DNA of 64,000 nucleotides from Bacillota bacterium (lineage in GTDB: Bacteria; Bacillota_I; Bacilli_A; RF39; UBA660), in assembly GCA_015059405.1 (NCBI GenBank), contig SVAL01000001.1, forward strand, positions 161,988-225,987, written 5' to 3'. How positions within the stretch are numbered: position 1 is the first letter of the stretch; every line of letters begins with the position of its first letter. The notes beneath the pieces are model-generated. The model worked only from the letters and a program-made list of their open reading frames with translations, was not told the DNA's origin and did not search any database. Below, in pieces: positions 1 through 8,421 of the stretch. The position numbers were made by a program, and so were the translations under genes.

Positions 1-276
1 TATGAAGACTATTTACAAGAAGATTTAGGAGTATCAAGTGCGTCTGCTAGTATGATAAGTGAAGAACAGGTGGAAAAGTTAGGATGCTCAGGTTCGGGAT
101 GTGATGGTTCCCCATACAAAAATTGGGTAGTTCGTGGTTATACTTGGTGGACTGGATCGGCACATTATTATCTTGGTTATCTTGGTTCTAATGGTGTTTA
201 TGGACTTTGGGAACCGCAAAGCAGGTATGGAGTACGACCAATTATAACAGTAGATAAAACTCAAATTAAATTTTAA
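1..276 (+). CDS. C-terminal fragment of a secreted/surface protein (5' end outside window)
   Basis: The reading frame is open from base 1 and ends at TAA (274-276), so only the last 91 residues are visible. The fragment is rich in Gly, Tyr and Trp, with Cys residues at a CSGSGC motif, and ends in a YGVRPIITVDK segment. This kind of tail closes many extracellular proteins of uncultured Firmicutes that begin with a pilin-like N-terminus; a protein of the latter type is present at 46408-47457. Function is not recognised. An ATG at 52 is internal and has no ribosome-binding site. A hairpin terminator follows immediately. Confidence 0.6.
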   Translation, partial: YEDYLQEDLGVSSASASMISEEQVEKLGCSGSGCDGSPYKNWVVRGYTWWTGSAHYYLGYLGSNGVYGLWEPQSRYGVRPIITVDKTQIKF

Positions 277-284
277 TAAAATTT

Positions 285-312
285 AAGACATATTTCTATG
301 TCTTTTTTATTT
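285..312 (+). terminator. Rho-independent terminator after the surface-protein fragment
   Basis: An 8-bp stem (285-292 with 297-304) and TTTC loop are followed by a T-rich tract. Confidence 0.75.
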
Positions 313-362
313 TGGTATATAAATATTTATTAAAAAAATGTATAATATATTTAGGTGATTTT

Positions 363-1409
363 ATGAAGAAGCGTGTATTAGTTGGTATGAGTGGGGGAGT
401 TGATTCTTCTGTTGCTGCTTTACTTTTATTAGAACAAGGTTATGAAGTTGTAGGACTTACTTTTAAGTTTACTGAAGAATTTGATGTAAGTGATGCAATT
501 AAAGTTTGTGAAAAACTTAGTATTGAGCATCATATTGTTGATTATAGAGATTTTTTTAAAGAAAATGTAATTGATAAATTTATTAATGATTATAATAGTG
601 GTATTACTCCTAATCCATGTATTCTTTGTAATCGTGAAGTTAAATTTAACTTCTTGTATCAAAATATGAAAAAGTTTAATTGTGATTATATAGCAACTGG
701 TCATTATGCTAAAGTTGTGGATGGCAAGTTATATAAAAGTGTTGACTTAAAAAAAGATCAAACTTACTTTTTAGCACAATTAACTAATAAACAATTAAGT
801 CATTTGTTGTTGCCGTTAGAAGGAATTGAAAAAGATGTCGTTCGTGAGAAGGCAAGAATTTGTGGTTTAGAAGTTGCTGATAAGAAAGATTCTACTGATG
901 TATGTTTTATTACTAATAAATTTAGAGAGTTTATGTCTGATAAGTTAGATAATACTAGTGGTGATGTAATTGATGTTGCTACTGGTAATGTAGTTGGGAA
1001 ACATAATGGTTTAAGAAGTTATACTATTGGTCAAAGAAAAGGTCTTAATATTGGTGGTACACAAGATAGAATGTATGTTGTAGGAAAAGACATTGATAAA
1101 AATATACTTTATATCGCACTTGGTGATGATACAGACTATCTAGTATCTACTTCATGTGTTTTAGAAAATGTTAATTTGATTAATAAAGATAAAATTAAAA
1201 ATGCTAGGGCAAAATTTAGATATAGACAAGAAGAAACTGATGTTGTAATTGATTATGTTTCTGATAATGAAATAATAGTTAATTATCCAGAAGGTGTTAA
1301 ATCAGTAACACCTGGTCAAGCATGCGTTTTCTATAATGGAGATGAATGCCTTGGCGGAGGATTAATTAAAGAAGTAAGAAAGAATAATAAAAAACTTTGG
1401 TATTTATAA
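363..1409 (+). CDS. mnmA: tRNA-specific 2-thiouridylase MnmA (short variant)
   Basis: MnmA activates U34 of Lys, Glu and Gln tRNAs with ATP and inserts sulfur, giving s2U34. The 348-aa protein has the PP-loop SGGVDS at 10-15, a TGHYAK motif near 112 and the second catalytic Cys in DVCF (Cys181). The first cysteine region reads TPNPCILCN (Cys86, Cys89), where the canonical enzyme has NPDxxCN, and the usual KNWD segment after the first beta strand is missing. This resembles the shorter MnmA branch of many anaerobic Firmicutes. I chose ATG 363 because GGTGAT lies just upstream and the first possible start (312) lies in the preceding terminator. The NERD gene follows 12 bases later. Confidence 0.9.
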   Translation: MKKRVLVGMSGGVDSSVAALLLLEQGYEVVGLTFKFTEEFDVSDAIKVCEKLSIEHHIVDYRDFFKENVIDKFINDYNSGITPNPCILCNREVKFNFLYQNMKKFNCDYIATGHYAKVVDGKLYKSVDLKKDQTYFLAQLTNKQLSHLLLPLEGIEKDVVREKARICGLEVADKKDSTDVCFITNKFREFMSDKLDNTSGDVIDVATGNVVGKHNGLRSYTIGQRKGLNIGGTQDRMYVVGKDIDKNILYIALGDDTDYLVSTSCVLENVNLINKDKIKNARAKFRYRQEETDVVIDYVSDNEIIVNYPEGVKSVTPGQACVFYNGDECLGGGLIKEVRKNNKKLWYL

Positions 1410-1421
1410 AAAGGAGTAACT

Positions 1422-2498
1422 ATGGGTTTGTTTGATAGATTTTCTAATACTATATTTTTGAAAAGTGATAGTGAATTAGAAAAAGAAATAATAGAGTTAA
1501 AAAGTATTAGAGAAAATGTGAATGATAAAGAGAAAATAGATTTAGATATTAAGAAATTAGAACTTGGATTGGCTGGTGAAGAACAAATTGAATATGAACT
1601 AAAATCTAGTGACGTTGGTATGTATGTTTTACATGATATTACGTTGCAATATGAAGATTTAACAGCTCAAATTGATTATTTTATTGCAACTCCTATGTGT
1701 GTTTATGTTGTAGAATGTAAAAATCTTATTGGTGATATTACAGTTGATGAACGAGGTGAGTTTATTAGAGAGTATTATATTAATGGCAAGAAGATTAAAG
1801 AAGCAATATATTCTCCATATCGCCAAGCACAAAGACATATTGAGTTGATTAAAAAGATTTGGTTAAGTAGAAAAAATAAGTTGCAGGTTTTGTTTTTTGA
1901 AAAGAATTTTGATAATTGGTATAAACCACTTGTTGTTTTTTCTAATGCTAAGGGGATATTGAATATTAATAAAAAATGTCCTAGAGAAATCCAAGATAGT
2001 ATTTTGAAAATAGATCAACTTAATGATTTTTTAAATAAAGAGAAAAATAAGAAAAAATGGGAAGATTTAGATACAGAGAAAAATATTAGAAATCTAACAG
2101 AAAGTTGGCTTGAGGCTAATGTTGTTAGAAAACGTGATTTTTCAAATATATATGAATTTACAACTGTATCTAATACTGATATTCCTAATACTGTTAATAG
2201 TAGTTTTGTAACAAATAACAATGAAAATATTTATTCTACTTTTGATAATATAAAACTATTTGCCCATGATGTTGATAAGGGTTTAATTGAGAATTCCTTA
2301 AAAGAATTTAGAACAAGAAAAAGTAAAGAGAAGAATTTGCCAGCGTATTATATATTTAATAATGAAGAATTAAGTAAGCTGATAGAAGTTCTTCCTGATA
2401 ACATTGAAACGTTAGAAAATGCTAAGATATTAGAACCAGTTAAGGTTAAATTACATGGTCAAGAAATAGTTGATATTATAAAAAATACTAAAAATTAA
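1422..2498 (+). CDS. NERD (nuclease-related) domain protein
   Basis: This 358-aa protein has a charged helical N-terminus (1-48) and then a NERD domain (about 49-170). It shows the restriction-nuclease-like pattern: GE at 52-53, IDYF with Asp85, and ECK with Glu98 and Lys100, consistent with a PD-(D/E)xK metal site. The remaining 180 residues are not recognised. AAAAGGAG lies 8 bases before ATG. NERD proteins are thought to act on nucleic acids, but the biological role is rarely known. It is probably cotranscribed with mnmA (12-base gap). A defence or DNA-processing role is possible but unsupported here. Confidence 0.8.
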   Translation: MGLFDRFSNTIFLKSDSELEKEIIELKSIRENVNDKEKIDLDIKKLELGLAGEEQIEYELKSSDVGMYVLHDITLQYEDLTAQIDYFIATPMCVYVVECKNLIGDITVDERGEFIREYYINGKKIKEAIYSPYRQAQRHIELIKKIWLSRKNKLQVLFFEKNFDNWYKPLVVFSNAKGILNINKKCPREIQDSILKIDQLNDFLNKEKNKKKWEDLDTEKNIRNLTESWLEANVVRKRDFSNIYEFTTVSNTDIPNTVNSSFVTNNNENIYSTFDNIKLFAHDVDKGLIENSLKEFRTRKSKEKNLPAYYIFNNEELSKLIEVLPDNIETLENAKILEPVKVKLHGQEIVDIIKNTKN

Positions 2499-2517
2499 TT
2501 TATATTTTACTTTACAC

Positions 2518-2545
2518 TTGACATTGTCAAATAAAATGATAAAAT
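2518..2545 (+). promoter_or_regulatory. Promoter with palindromic operator candidate for the HTH gene
   Basis: TTGACA (2518-2523) is separated by 16 bases from TAAAAT (2540-2545). The -35 box is one half of a perfect 13-base palindrome, TTGACATTGTCAA (2518-2530). This suggests a binding site for a dimeric repressor, perhaps the HTH protein encoded immediately downstream. Confidence 0.6.
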
Positions 2546-2567
2546 TAAATTATGGAGGGTAGAAGTT

Positions 2568-3335
2568 ATGGAAAACTTAAACACTGTATTAAATGAATTA
2601 GGAATATCAAAGGTAAGACTTGCTAAGTATTTAGGAGTTTCTCGCCAAATGCTATATAATTATTTAGCATTACCATCTTTAAAAGATTGGCCTAAAGAAA
2701 AATCTACTAAATTAATGAGTCTTTTAAATATAAAATCTGAAGAAGAATTAAAGGATATAAAAATAGAAGGTAGTTATATTATAGATGTAGAAGGGCGTTT
2801 AAATGAAGGTGTTAAAGACTCTTCTGATAAAGAAGTATTAGCTGATTTAAAAGGATTTAATAAGAAGGAACAAGATCTTTTAACTGATATTATTAATCTA
2901 TTGAAAGAAAAACTTCAATCTGATCAAACTAAAGATACTTATAATGCTTATTTATATTTATATCATTATCTTCAATCAATGGAAACTTCTAAAGAATTAA
3001 AGTATATTCTTGCTTATATGTCTAAGTCTATGGGATTTACTGATCCAATGGAATTTGTATTTAATCAAGAACAACAATTTATTTTTGAAAGTATTCTATT
3101 CTCAGGTTTAACACTATATAATAATGGTGGTGCTTCTAAAACAAAACTTGCTGAAAGCCATAAGAGATTTGTTCAAGATATAGAGCACAAGAATGAAGAA
3201 AAATTAAGTAGAACACAAGAGTTAAATACTGCTAAAGTACAAGCTTTACGTGAACTTGGTTATACTGAAATAAATGAAGTTAATGCTAAAGAAGTATTAG
3301 AAAAGATTGCTGAAATTCAATCAAGAAAAGTTTAA
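2568..3335 (+). CDS. XRE-type helix-turn-helix DNA-binding protein
   Basis: The 255-aa protein has an N-terminal HTH of Cro/C1 type at about 6-60, with the recognition region LGVSRQMLYNYL. The rest is helical, soluble and acidic, and ends in a predicted coiled region; no known domain is recognised there. A GGAGGG ribosome-binding site lies 8 bases before ATG. It has its own promoter and a terminator, so it is monocistronic. The palindrome over its -35 box suggests autoregulation, which is inference. No partner gene such as a toxin is adjacent. Confidence 0.7.
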   Translation: MENLNTVLNELGISKVRLAKYLGVSRQMLYNYLALPSLKDWPKEKSTKLMSLLNIKSEEELKDIKIEGSYIIDVEGRLNEGVKDSSDKEVLADLKGFNKKEQDLLTDIINLLKEKLQSDQTKDTYNAYLYLYHYLQSMETSKELKYILAYMSKSMGFTDPMEFVFNQEQQFIFESILFSGLTLYNNGGASKTKLAESHKRFVQDIEHKNEEKLSRTQELNTAKVQALRELGYTEINEVNAKEVLEKIAEIQSRKV

Positions 3336-3360
3336 GATATCTATATGATATCTTTTTTAT
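3334..3360 (+). terminator. Terminator after the HTH gene
   Basis: The stem AAGATATC (3334-3341) pairs with GATATCTT (3347-3354) and is followed by T residues; it overlaps the stop codon. Confidence 0.75.
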
Positions 3361-3395
3361 TTGATAGAGTGGAGTAGCCTATTTAGACAATATAA

Positions 3396-3427
3396 AACCA
3401 AGTTAAATACTTGGTTATTTTTATTTA
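3396..3427 (+). terminator. Second hairpin terminator downstream of the HTH gene
   Basis: AACCAAGT (3396-3403) pairs with ACTTGGTT (3409-3416) across a TAAAT loop, followed by ATTTTTATTT. It is a back-up terminator, or the end of a short unseen transcript. Confidence 0.6.
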
Positions 3428-3816
3428 TGTATTAGGTAACATAATTATTATTGCAATTATAATAATTGAATAAGTATTCATATAATATATTATATATTAA
3501 TTAATAGAAATTTGTTTAATTGTAATTTTGAATACGTTGATATATATAGGTTTTAAATTATTAAATATATTTAAAAAATATATATTTATATTTATAAAAA
3601 TACTTCTCTTTTCGAGGATTAACTTCCTATAATTGATATTATGTTGCCTTTTGCATATTCTTTCTATAATAAGTATACTAAAAGAATATTAGAAGAACAA
3701 ATAAAAAGTTTTTGTTTGTAGAATAGAAATGTAAATGATTGTATGTTTGTTTAGAAATGTGAGTAATGGATGTTATATGTGATGTTATACAAGTTTGTGT
3801 ATGTATATATATTTAT
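3428..3816. other. Non-coding AT-rich gap
   Basis: There is no convincing gene here. The stretch is over 80% A+T. The only candidate is a 26-codon frame at 3641-3721 (+), starting MLPFAY and preceded by no clear ribosome-binding site. It could be a decayed remnant. The gap sits between convergent transcription units, next to the tandem hairpin repeats. Confidence 0.5.
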
Positions 3817-3945
3817 CCTTATTTTATAATTTAATAAGGTTATAATATGCGTATATATATCCTTATTTATATATATAATAAGGTTATAACGTGTACGTAT
3901 ATATATCCTATTTTTATATTTAAATAAGGTTATTATGTGCATATA
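3817..3945. repeat. Three tandem hairpin repeats (about 45-bp period)
   Basis: Three degenerate direct repeats start at 3817, 3861 and 3907. Each begins with a 23-bp hairpin-forming element, CCTTATT-N9-AATAAGG (the third copy is CCTATTT). This is followed by GTTATAAyrTG and then GTATATATAT, which leads into the next copy. The hairpins lack T tracts, so they do not look like terminators. The outer sequence drifts while the CCTTATT/AATAAGG arms are kept. Confidence 0.65.
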
Positions 3946-3972
3946 AAAAGATAGGGTATTACTACTCTATCT
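3941..3972 (-). terminator. Terminator of the methyltransferase-like gene
   Basis: On the minus strand AGATAG...CTATCT (arms 3949-3954 and 3967-3972, extended by GTA/TAC) is followed by TTTTTA. It overlaps the stop codon. Confidence 0.7.
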
Positions 3973-4701
3973 AGTTAATTTTTTTATTTTGATAATTAGA
4001 TCTTTATCTCCTACTAATGTATCGATTGATTCACTCTTCTCTATTTCAAATCCTGGTTGAAGAGTTGCGATTGCAAGTTCATCAATATATTTAAACCAAT
4101 TTTTTCTAAATGAATCTTGGTAATTGATTTGTATTTTATCAGGTATATGGTTACAATCACATAATTTTAGGAATAGTTCTGCATTGTTTTTTGATGCTGA
4201 TTTAATCATTACTTCTGTTGCTTCACATGGCTTACGCCCTATTATCAATGCATTTTTTGGAATAGGGGTTGTTAGTGTAAAGTGACCTCTTACTAGGTTT
4301 ACACCATCTACTACTTTGGTTACTAATTCTGGGTCATATGCTGTTATAGTACCCTTACCTATTTCTTGTTGACGTTTTGCGATTATTCTAGCTAGACTAG
4401 GAAACATTCCACAACCAACTTCAACTATATCTCTATCTAAACCAAATTCTTGTTCTATTTCTTGCATTGTTTGAAAGTAAGGATCTCTTCCTTCTAAACC
4501 ATCAATTGCTGAAAACATTTGAAAAAATGCATTCTCCCCTCTTCTTGGTTCGTAGTAAGAGTCAGCATAGTAGTATTTGATATAAGTCATTAGATCCATT
4601 TCATATTCTAGATCTTCTATTTCAGATACTCTACCATATCCTTCTCTATATTTTAGCAAATATTCTGTCATTCTTTTATTTAGTTCTTCTCTGCTTAACA
4701 T
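3967..4701 (-). CDS. Class I SAM-methyltransferase-like protein
   Basis: This 244-aa soluble protein has a glycine-rich motif IVEVGCGMFPSLA at about 92-104, matching motif I of Rossmann-fold SAM-dependent methyltransferases. A TAYDPE stretch about 25 residues later fits the acidic residue of motif II. The N-terminal 90 residues are helical and rich in Glu and Tyr. The substrate is unknown, and motif IV is not obvious, so catalytic activity is uncertain. It stands alone, with its own terminator and a divergent DUF1540 gene upstream. Confidence 0.6.
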   Translation of the reverse strand: MLSREELNKRMTEYLLKYREGYGRVSEIEDLEYEMDLMTYIKYYYADSYYEPRRGENAFFQMFSAIDGLEGRDPYFQTMQEIEQEFGLDRDIVEVGCGMFPSLARIIAKRQQEIGKGTITAYDPELVTKVVDGVNLVRGHFTLTTPIPKNALIIGRKPCEATEVMIKSASKNNAELFLKLCDCNHIPDKIQINYQDSFRKNWFKYIDELAIATLQPGFEIEKSESIDTLVGDKDLIIKIKKLTR

Positions 4702-4812
4702 GTCTTTTTTCTCCTAAAAATATATCTTAATTTTAGCATTATGTATATATATAAGTCAATTAATTGGTATATTATTTTTAATAATATTCATACTATTACT
4801 GGAGGAATATTA

Positions 4813-4977
4813 ATGAAAAAGAAAAATCAAAAAATTAAGTGTGAAGTTGATTCTTGTAAGTATAATGATTCTTGTAAGAATTGTTCTTTAGATGAGATTA
4901 AAGTTAGTTGTAATTGTGGTAATCCAAATTGTAAAGATGAAACTATTTGTGATAGTTTTGAAGAAAACAAAAAGTAG
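4813..4977 (+). CDS. DUF1540 domain small cysteine-rich protein
   Basis: This 54-aa protein has eight cysteines in the pattern CxxxxCxxxxxCxxC...CxC...CxxxxxCxxF, typical of DUF1540 proteins of Firmicutes, probably a metal-binding fold of unknown role. ATG 4813 is chosen because GGAGGAAT lies 5-12 bases upstream; an in-frame ATG at 4741 would add a non-conserved Ile/Tyr-rich leader. It is monocistronic and ends at a bidirectional hairpin shared with deoB. Confidence 0.75.
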   Translation: MKKKNQKIKCEVDSCKYNDSCKNCSLDEIKVSCNCGNPNCKDETICDSFEENKK

Positions 4978-4997
4978 GGATATTCCCTACTCTTTTT
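4973..4997. terminator. Bidirectional terminator between DUF1540 and deoB
   Basis: AGTAGGGA (4973-4980) pairs with TCCCTACT (4984-4991). T runs lie on both sides, so it can stop transcription from both convergent genes. Confidence 0.85.
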
Positions 4998-6165
4998 ATT
5001 TTAATTTATCTAAGAAACTAGTACCAATACTTGGTTTTTCTAATCCAAAGTTTTCAGCAATTGTTGCACCTATATCAGCCATAGTTTGAAGTGGCTCTAA
5101 ACGTCCTGGAGTCTTGAAATTACGTCCAAATAGAATTACAGGTACATTTTCTCTAGTGTGAGCATTTCCGCCAAAACTAGGGTCGTTTCCGTGGTCTGCA
5201 GTGATTATTAATAAATCATCATTGTTTAGTTTGTTTAGAATCATAGGTATTTCTACGTCTAATTCTTCTATTGCTTTACCATAACCTTCTAAGTCTCTAT
5301 TATGTCCATATAATGCATCAAAATCATTTAAGTTAGTTAAACATACACCAGTAAAGTTTTTACTCATAATATCAGTTAATTTATTGATTGTATCAATGTT
5401 GTTTTTAGCACCTTTTATTGTTTTAGTTATACCTTCTCCATCAAAAACATCTGATATTTTACCAATTGCAATAACACCATATTCTTTATCTTTTAATTCA
5501 TTTAAAATACTTTTTTGTGGTGGTTTAACAGCAAAATCTTTACGATCGTTAGTAAATTTAAATTTTCCAGGTTTTCCATTAAATGGTCTTGCGATAACTC
5601 TAGCAACTTTCCATTCATCATTTAAAGTAATTTTTCTTATTTTTTCACAATAAGTATGTAGTTTAGATACGGATACAATATCTTCATGAGCTGCGATTTG
5701 TAGTGTAGAATCATTTGAAGTATATAGAATTAGTGATCCATAATTCATATGTCTTTCCCCTAATTCATTTATAATTTGTTCACCGTTAATTACTTTATTC
5801 CCAATAACTCTTTTTTTAGTTATTTCTTCAATTTTATCAATTAATTCAATCGGAAATGCTTTTTCAGCAAATGTTTTGAATGGAACTTTATTTTCAATAC
5901 CAACTATTTCATAATGTCCTGTTAAACTATCTTTTCCTGTGTTTGTAGGTCTAGCAATTGTGTAATAAGCATCAACATCTTCTTTGTCATCCATAGTTAA
6001 TGTGTTTAAAAAACCTAATTTTTCTAGATTGGGTATAAATAAATCATAATTTTCCATAATGTGTTTTAATGTATTAGAACCATTATCTCCATAGTTATTA
6101 GCATCTATTGCTTCCCCTACTCCTAATGAATCTAAAATTAAAACAAATATTCTTTTGAATTTCAT
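4996..6165 (-). CDS. deoB: Phosphopentomutase DeoB
   Basis: DeoB interconverts (deoxy)ribose-1-phosphate and -5-phosphate in nucleoside salvage, in the cytosol. The 389-aa length fits the family. It has the alkaline-phosphatase superfamily signatures: LILDSLGVGE near the N-terminus (first metal ligand Asp), a DSLTGHYE segment near residue 95, and TADHGNDPSFGGNAHTRE near 325-345 (metal-binding Asp/His and the phosphorylation region). It lies 11 bases downstream of xerD, the same order as in Bacillus subtilis (ripX-drm). The start has an AAGGAGTG ribosome-binding site. Confidence 0.95.
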   Translation of the reverse strand: MKFKRIFVLILDSLGVGEAIDANNYGDNGSNTLKHIMENYDLFIPNLEKLGFLNTLTMDDKEDVDAYYTIARPTNTGKDSLTGHYEIVGIENKVPFKTFAEKAFPIELIDKIEEITKKRVIGNKVINGEQIINELGERHMNYGSLILYTSNDSTLQIAAHEDIVSVSKLHTYCEKIRKITLNDEWKVARVIARPFNGKPGKFKFTNDRKDFAVKPPQKSILNELKDKEYGVIAIGKISDVFDGEGITKTIKGAKNNIDTINKLTDIMSKNFTGVCLTNLNDFDALYGHNRDLEGYGKAIEELDVEIPMILNKLNNDDLLIITADHGNDPSFGGNAHTRENVPVILFGRNFKTPGRLEPLQTMADIGATIAENFGLEKPSIGTSFLDKLK

Positions 6166-6176
6166 ATTTTCACTCC

Positions 6177-7097
6177 TTATTTTTTACTTCGTGGATGAAA
6201 CTCTTCATATTCTTTTTTTATCTTATTATTAGATATATGTGTATATATCTTTGTTGTAGCAATATCAGAGTGCCCAAGTAATTCTTGTATACTTCTTAAA
6301 TCAGCTCCATATTCTAACATATGAGTTGCAAAACTATGTCTTAAAGAATGAGGAGATACATCTTTATGAATCCCTTTTTCTTCTAGCATTTTTTTAAGTA
6401 TTTTAAAGAAACTAAATCTACTTAATCGTCCACCTAAATTATTTAGAAATAGATACTCACAATTTTTTCTTTTTAAAAACAAGTTTCTTACTTCTAAATA
6501 TGCGATTAATGATTCCATAGTATATTCGCCTATTGGAACAATTCTTTCTTTACTTCCTTTACCATAGCAGCGAATTATACAATTTTCTAAATCAAAATCA
6601 GTTAATTTCAAATCTAACATTTCTGATATTCTAAGGCCAGTGCCATACATCAATTCTAGCATAGATTTATTGCGATAGTCAAATTTAGTCTTACATTCTA
6701 TATTAAGTAATCGATCTACTTCGTCAATAGTTAAAACATTTGGAAGTTTTTTTCTTAGCTTTGGTCTTTCTATTGTTTCTGATACATCTACAGCTATTAT
6801 TTGTGTTTGAAATAAATAATTATGAAAAGCCTTAATAGTAGTTAATTTTCTTGCGATAGATGATGTTTTTACATCATCTTTTTTTAATTTTTCTAAGTAT
6901 TTTTCGATATCACTTTTACTTATATTTTCTACAGAATATATTTTTTTATCCTCTAAATATAATCTATAGTGTTTTAAATCATTTTGATATGAATTCTTTG
7001 TATTATCACTAAGTCTTTTTTCAAATTGGATATGACTAATAAAATCATTAATTTTAATTTGCATGGGACTTAATTTGTTTGTATTATTATCATTCAT
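6177..7097 (-). CDS. xerD: Tyrosine recombinase XerD
   Basis: XerD/RipX resolves chromosome dimers at dif together with a partner Xer protein. The 306-aa protein has the N-terminal SAM-like core-binding domain (about 14-100) and a C-terminal catalytic domain. That domain shows TGLRISEM (catalytic Arg), SPHSLRHSFATHML (HxxR), LGHS (His) and KIYTH (nucleophile Tyr). The deoB neighbour supports XerD over XerC. The ribosome-binding site is GGTGAT just before ATG. There are no signs of an integrated element, so this is not a phage integrase. Confidence 0.88.
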   Translation of the reverse strand: MNDNNTNKLSPMQIKINDFISHIQFEKRLSDNTKNSYQNDLKHYRLYLEDKKIYSVENISKSDIEKYLEKLKKDDVKTSSIARKLTTIKAFHNYLFQTQIIAVDVSETIERPKLRKKLPNVLTIDEVDRLLNIECKTKFDYRNKSMLELMYGTGLRISEMLDLKLTDFDLENCIIRCYGKGSKERIVPIGEYTMESLIAYLEVRNLFLKRKNCEYLFLNNLGGRLSRFSFFKILKKMLEEKGIHKDVSPHSLRHSFATHMLEYGADLRSIQELLGHSDIATTKIYTHISNNKIKKEYEEFHPRSKK

Positions 7098-7112
7098 ATT
7101 ATCACCAATATT

Positions 7113-7121
7113 ATTATAACA
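7113..7121 (-). promoter_or_regulatory. Extended -10 promoter of xerD-deoB
   Basis: TGTTATAAT on the minus strand lies 15 bases before the start codon; the -35 region is weak. Confidence 0.55.
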
Positions 7122-7150
7122 CTTTTAATTAATCTTTTCATAAAAAACAT

Positions 7151-7179
7151 TTGTACGATATATGATAAAATGTTATAAT
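7151..7179 (+). promoter_or_regulatory. Promoter of rarA
   Basis: TTGTAC (7151-7156), a 17-bp spacer and TATAAT (7174-7179), with the extended TG at 7171-7172. Confidence 0.7.
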
Positions 7180-7203
7180 ATTTTACGTAAGTGAGTGATT
7201 GGT

Positions 7204-8421
7204 ATGAATGAACTTTTGGCTAGAAAGATGAATCCTAAGAGTTTAAAAGATGTAGTTGGACAAACTCATCTTATTGGCGAAAATAAAATATTATCTAACT
7301 TAGTAAAAAATGGTAGAATTTTTTCAATGATTTTGTATGGGCCACCAGGTATTGGCAAGACCTCTATTGCTACTGCGATTGTTAATGATTTGGGATGCCA
7401 ATATAGGTTTTTAAATGCTACTATTAATAATAAAAAAGATTTTGATACTGTAGTTGAGGAAGCAAAAATGTTTGATGGTTTAGTTCTTATTATGGATGAA
7501 ATTCATCGTTTAAACAAGGATAAACAAGATTTACTTCTTCCACAACTTGAAAGTGGTTTAATTACATTAATTGGTATGACTACATCTAATCCTTATCACG
7601 CTATTAATCCTGCTATTAGAAGTAGATGTCAGATATATCAATTAGAACCTTTAAGTACTGATGATATTGTTTATGCTTTAAATAAAGCAATTGATAGTAA
7701 AAATTTACCAGATATAAAAATAGATGATGAATCTATTAATTATATTGCTAAGCTTTCTGGTAATGATTTAAGATATGCATATAATTTACTTGAGGTTGCC
7801 TACTACTCTACTAGTGATAAAAAAATAAATATAGAGATATTAAAAAAGATTAATAATAAACCAGCTTTAGTTAGTGATAAAGATGGTGATGGACATTATG
7901 ATTTATTAAGTGCTTTTCAAAAATCTATTAGAGGTAGTGATGTTGATGCTTCTCTACACTATTTAGGAAGACTTATTGAATTTGGTGATCTTGATAGTAT
8001 TTATAGAAGAATGAGTGTTATTTGTTATGAAGATATTGGTCTTGCTAATCCTAATATGGGACCTAGGGTAATGGCTGCAATTTCTGCTTGTGAACTTGTT
8101 GGGTTGCCTGAGGCAAGAATTCCTCTTGGAGAAATTGTAGTTGAACTTGCACTATCTCCTAAATCTAATACTGCTCACGTTGCTTTAGATAAAGCTTTAG
8201 AAGATATAGAAAAAGGAAATGTTGGTCCTATTCCTGATGTTATTAAGATTAATACTACTACATATAAATATCCTCATGATTATCCAGGTAGTTATGTTGT
8301 ACAACAATATATGCCAGATAATATTAAAAATAAGAAATATTATATTCCAAAAGATAGTGGATATGAAATTAATTTTAAACAGGTTTATGATAAGATTGAA
8401 AGATTAAAAAAGAAGAAATAA
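7204..8421 (+). CDS. rarA: Replication-associated AAA+ ATPase RarA (MgsA)
   Basis: RarA is a clamp-loader-like AAA+ ATPase acting at stalled replication forks. The 405-aa protein shows Walker A GPPGIGKTS (about 44-52), Walker B LIMDEIHRL (about 95), sensor 1 GMTTSNP and an arginine finger in INPAIRSRC. The C-terminal oligomerisation domain is present (YEDIGLANPN; LALSPKSNTAHVALDKA). ATG 7204 is preferred over GTG 7195 because the GTGAGTG element sits at a workable distance from it. Convergent with the next gene, whose stop is one base away. Confidence 0.93.
   Translation: MNELLARKMNPKSLKDVVGQTHLIGENKILSNLVKNGRIFSMILYGPPGIGKTSIATAIVNDLGCQYRFLNATINNKKDFDTVVEEAKMFDGLVLIMDEIHRLNKDKQDLLLPQLESGLITLIGMTTSNPYHAINPAIRSRCQIYQLEPLSTDDIVYALNKAIDSKNLPDIKIDDESINYIAKLSGNDLRYAYNLLEVAYYSTSDKKINIEILKKINNKPALVSDKDGDGHYDLLSAFQKSIRGSDVDASLHYLGRLIEFGDLDSIYRRMSVICYEDIGLANPNMGPRVMAAISACELVGLPEARIPLGEIVVELALSPKSNTAHVALDKALEDIEKGNVGPIPDVIKINTTTYKYPHDYPGSYVVQQYMPDNIKNKKYYIPKDSGYEINFKQVYDKIERLKKKK

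Noticed and set aside
1422..3335. NERD plus HTH genes as a phage-defence island
   Set aside because: The two genes are in separate transcription units and no other defence gene is adjacent; the evidence is too thin.
3641..3721. 26-codon open frame in the empty gap
   Set aside because: No ribosome-binding site and no family match; could be a relic but cannot be supported.
3751..3942. 63-codon minus-strand frame over the hairpin repeats
   Set aside because: It simply follows the tandem repeats, is Ile/Tyr/Asn-rich and has no ribosome-binding site.
3817..3945. CRISPR-like array
   Set aside because: The repeats are only partly conserved, the flanking units are themselves repeated, and there are no unique spacers or cas genes.
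4769..4787. ATATTATT-TTT-AATAATAT inverted repeat before the DUF1540 gene as an operator
   Set aside because: It is A/T only, so chance is high in this sequence; no -35/-10 pair fits around it.
6177..7097. Phage or transposon integrase
   Set aside because: The gene pairs with deoB as in Bacillus, and there are no att-like repeats or phage genes nearby.
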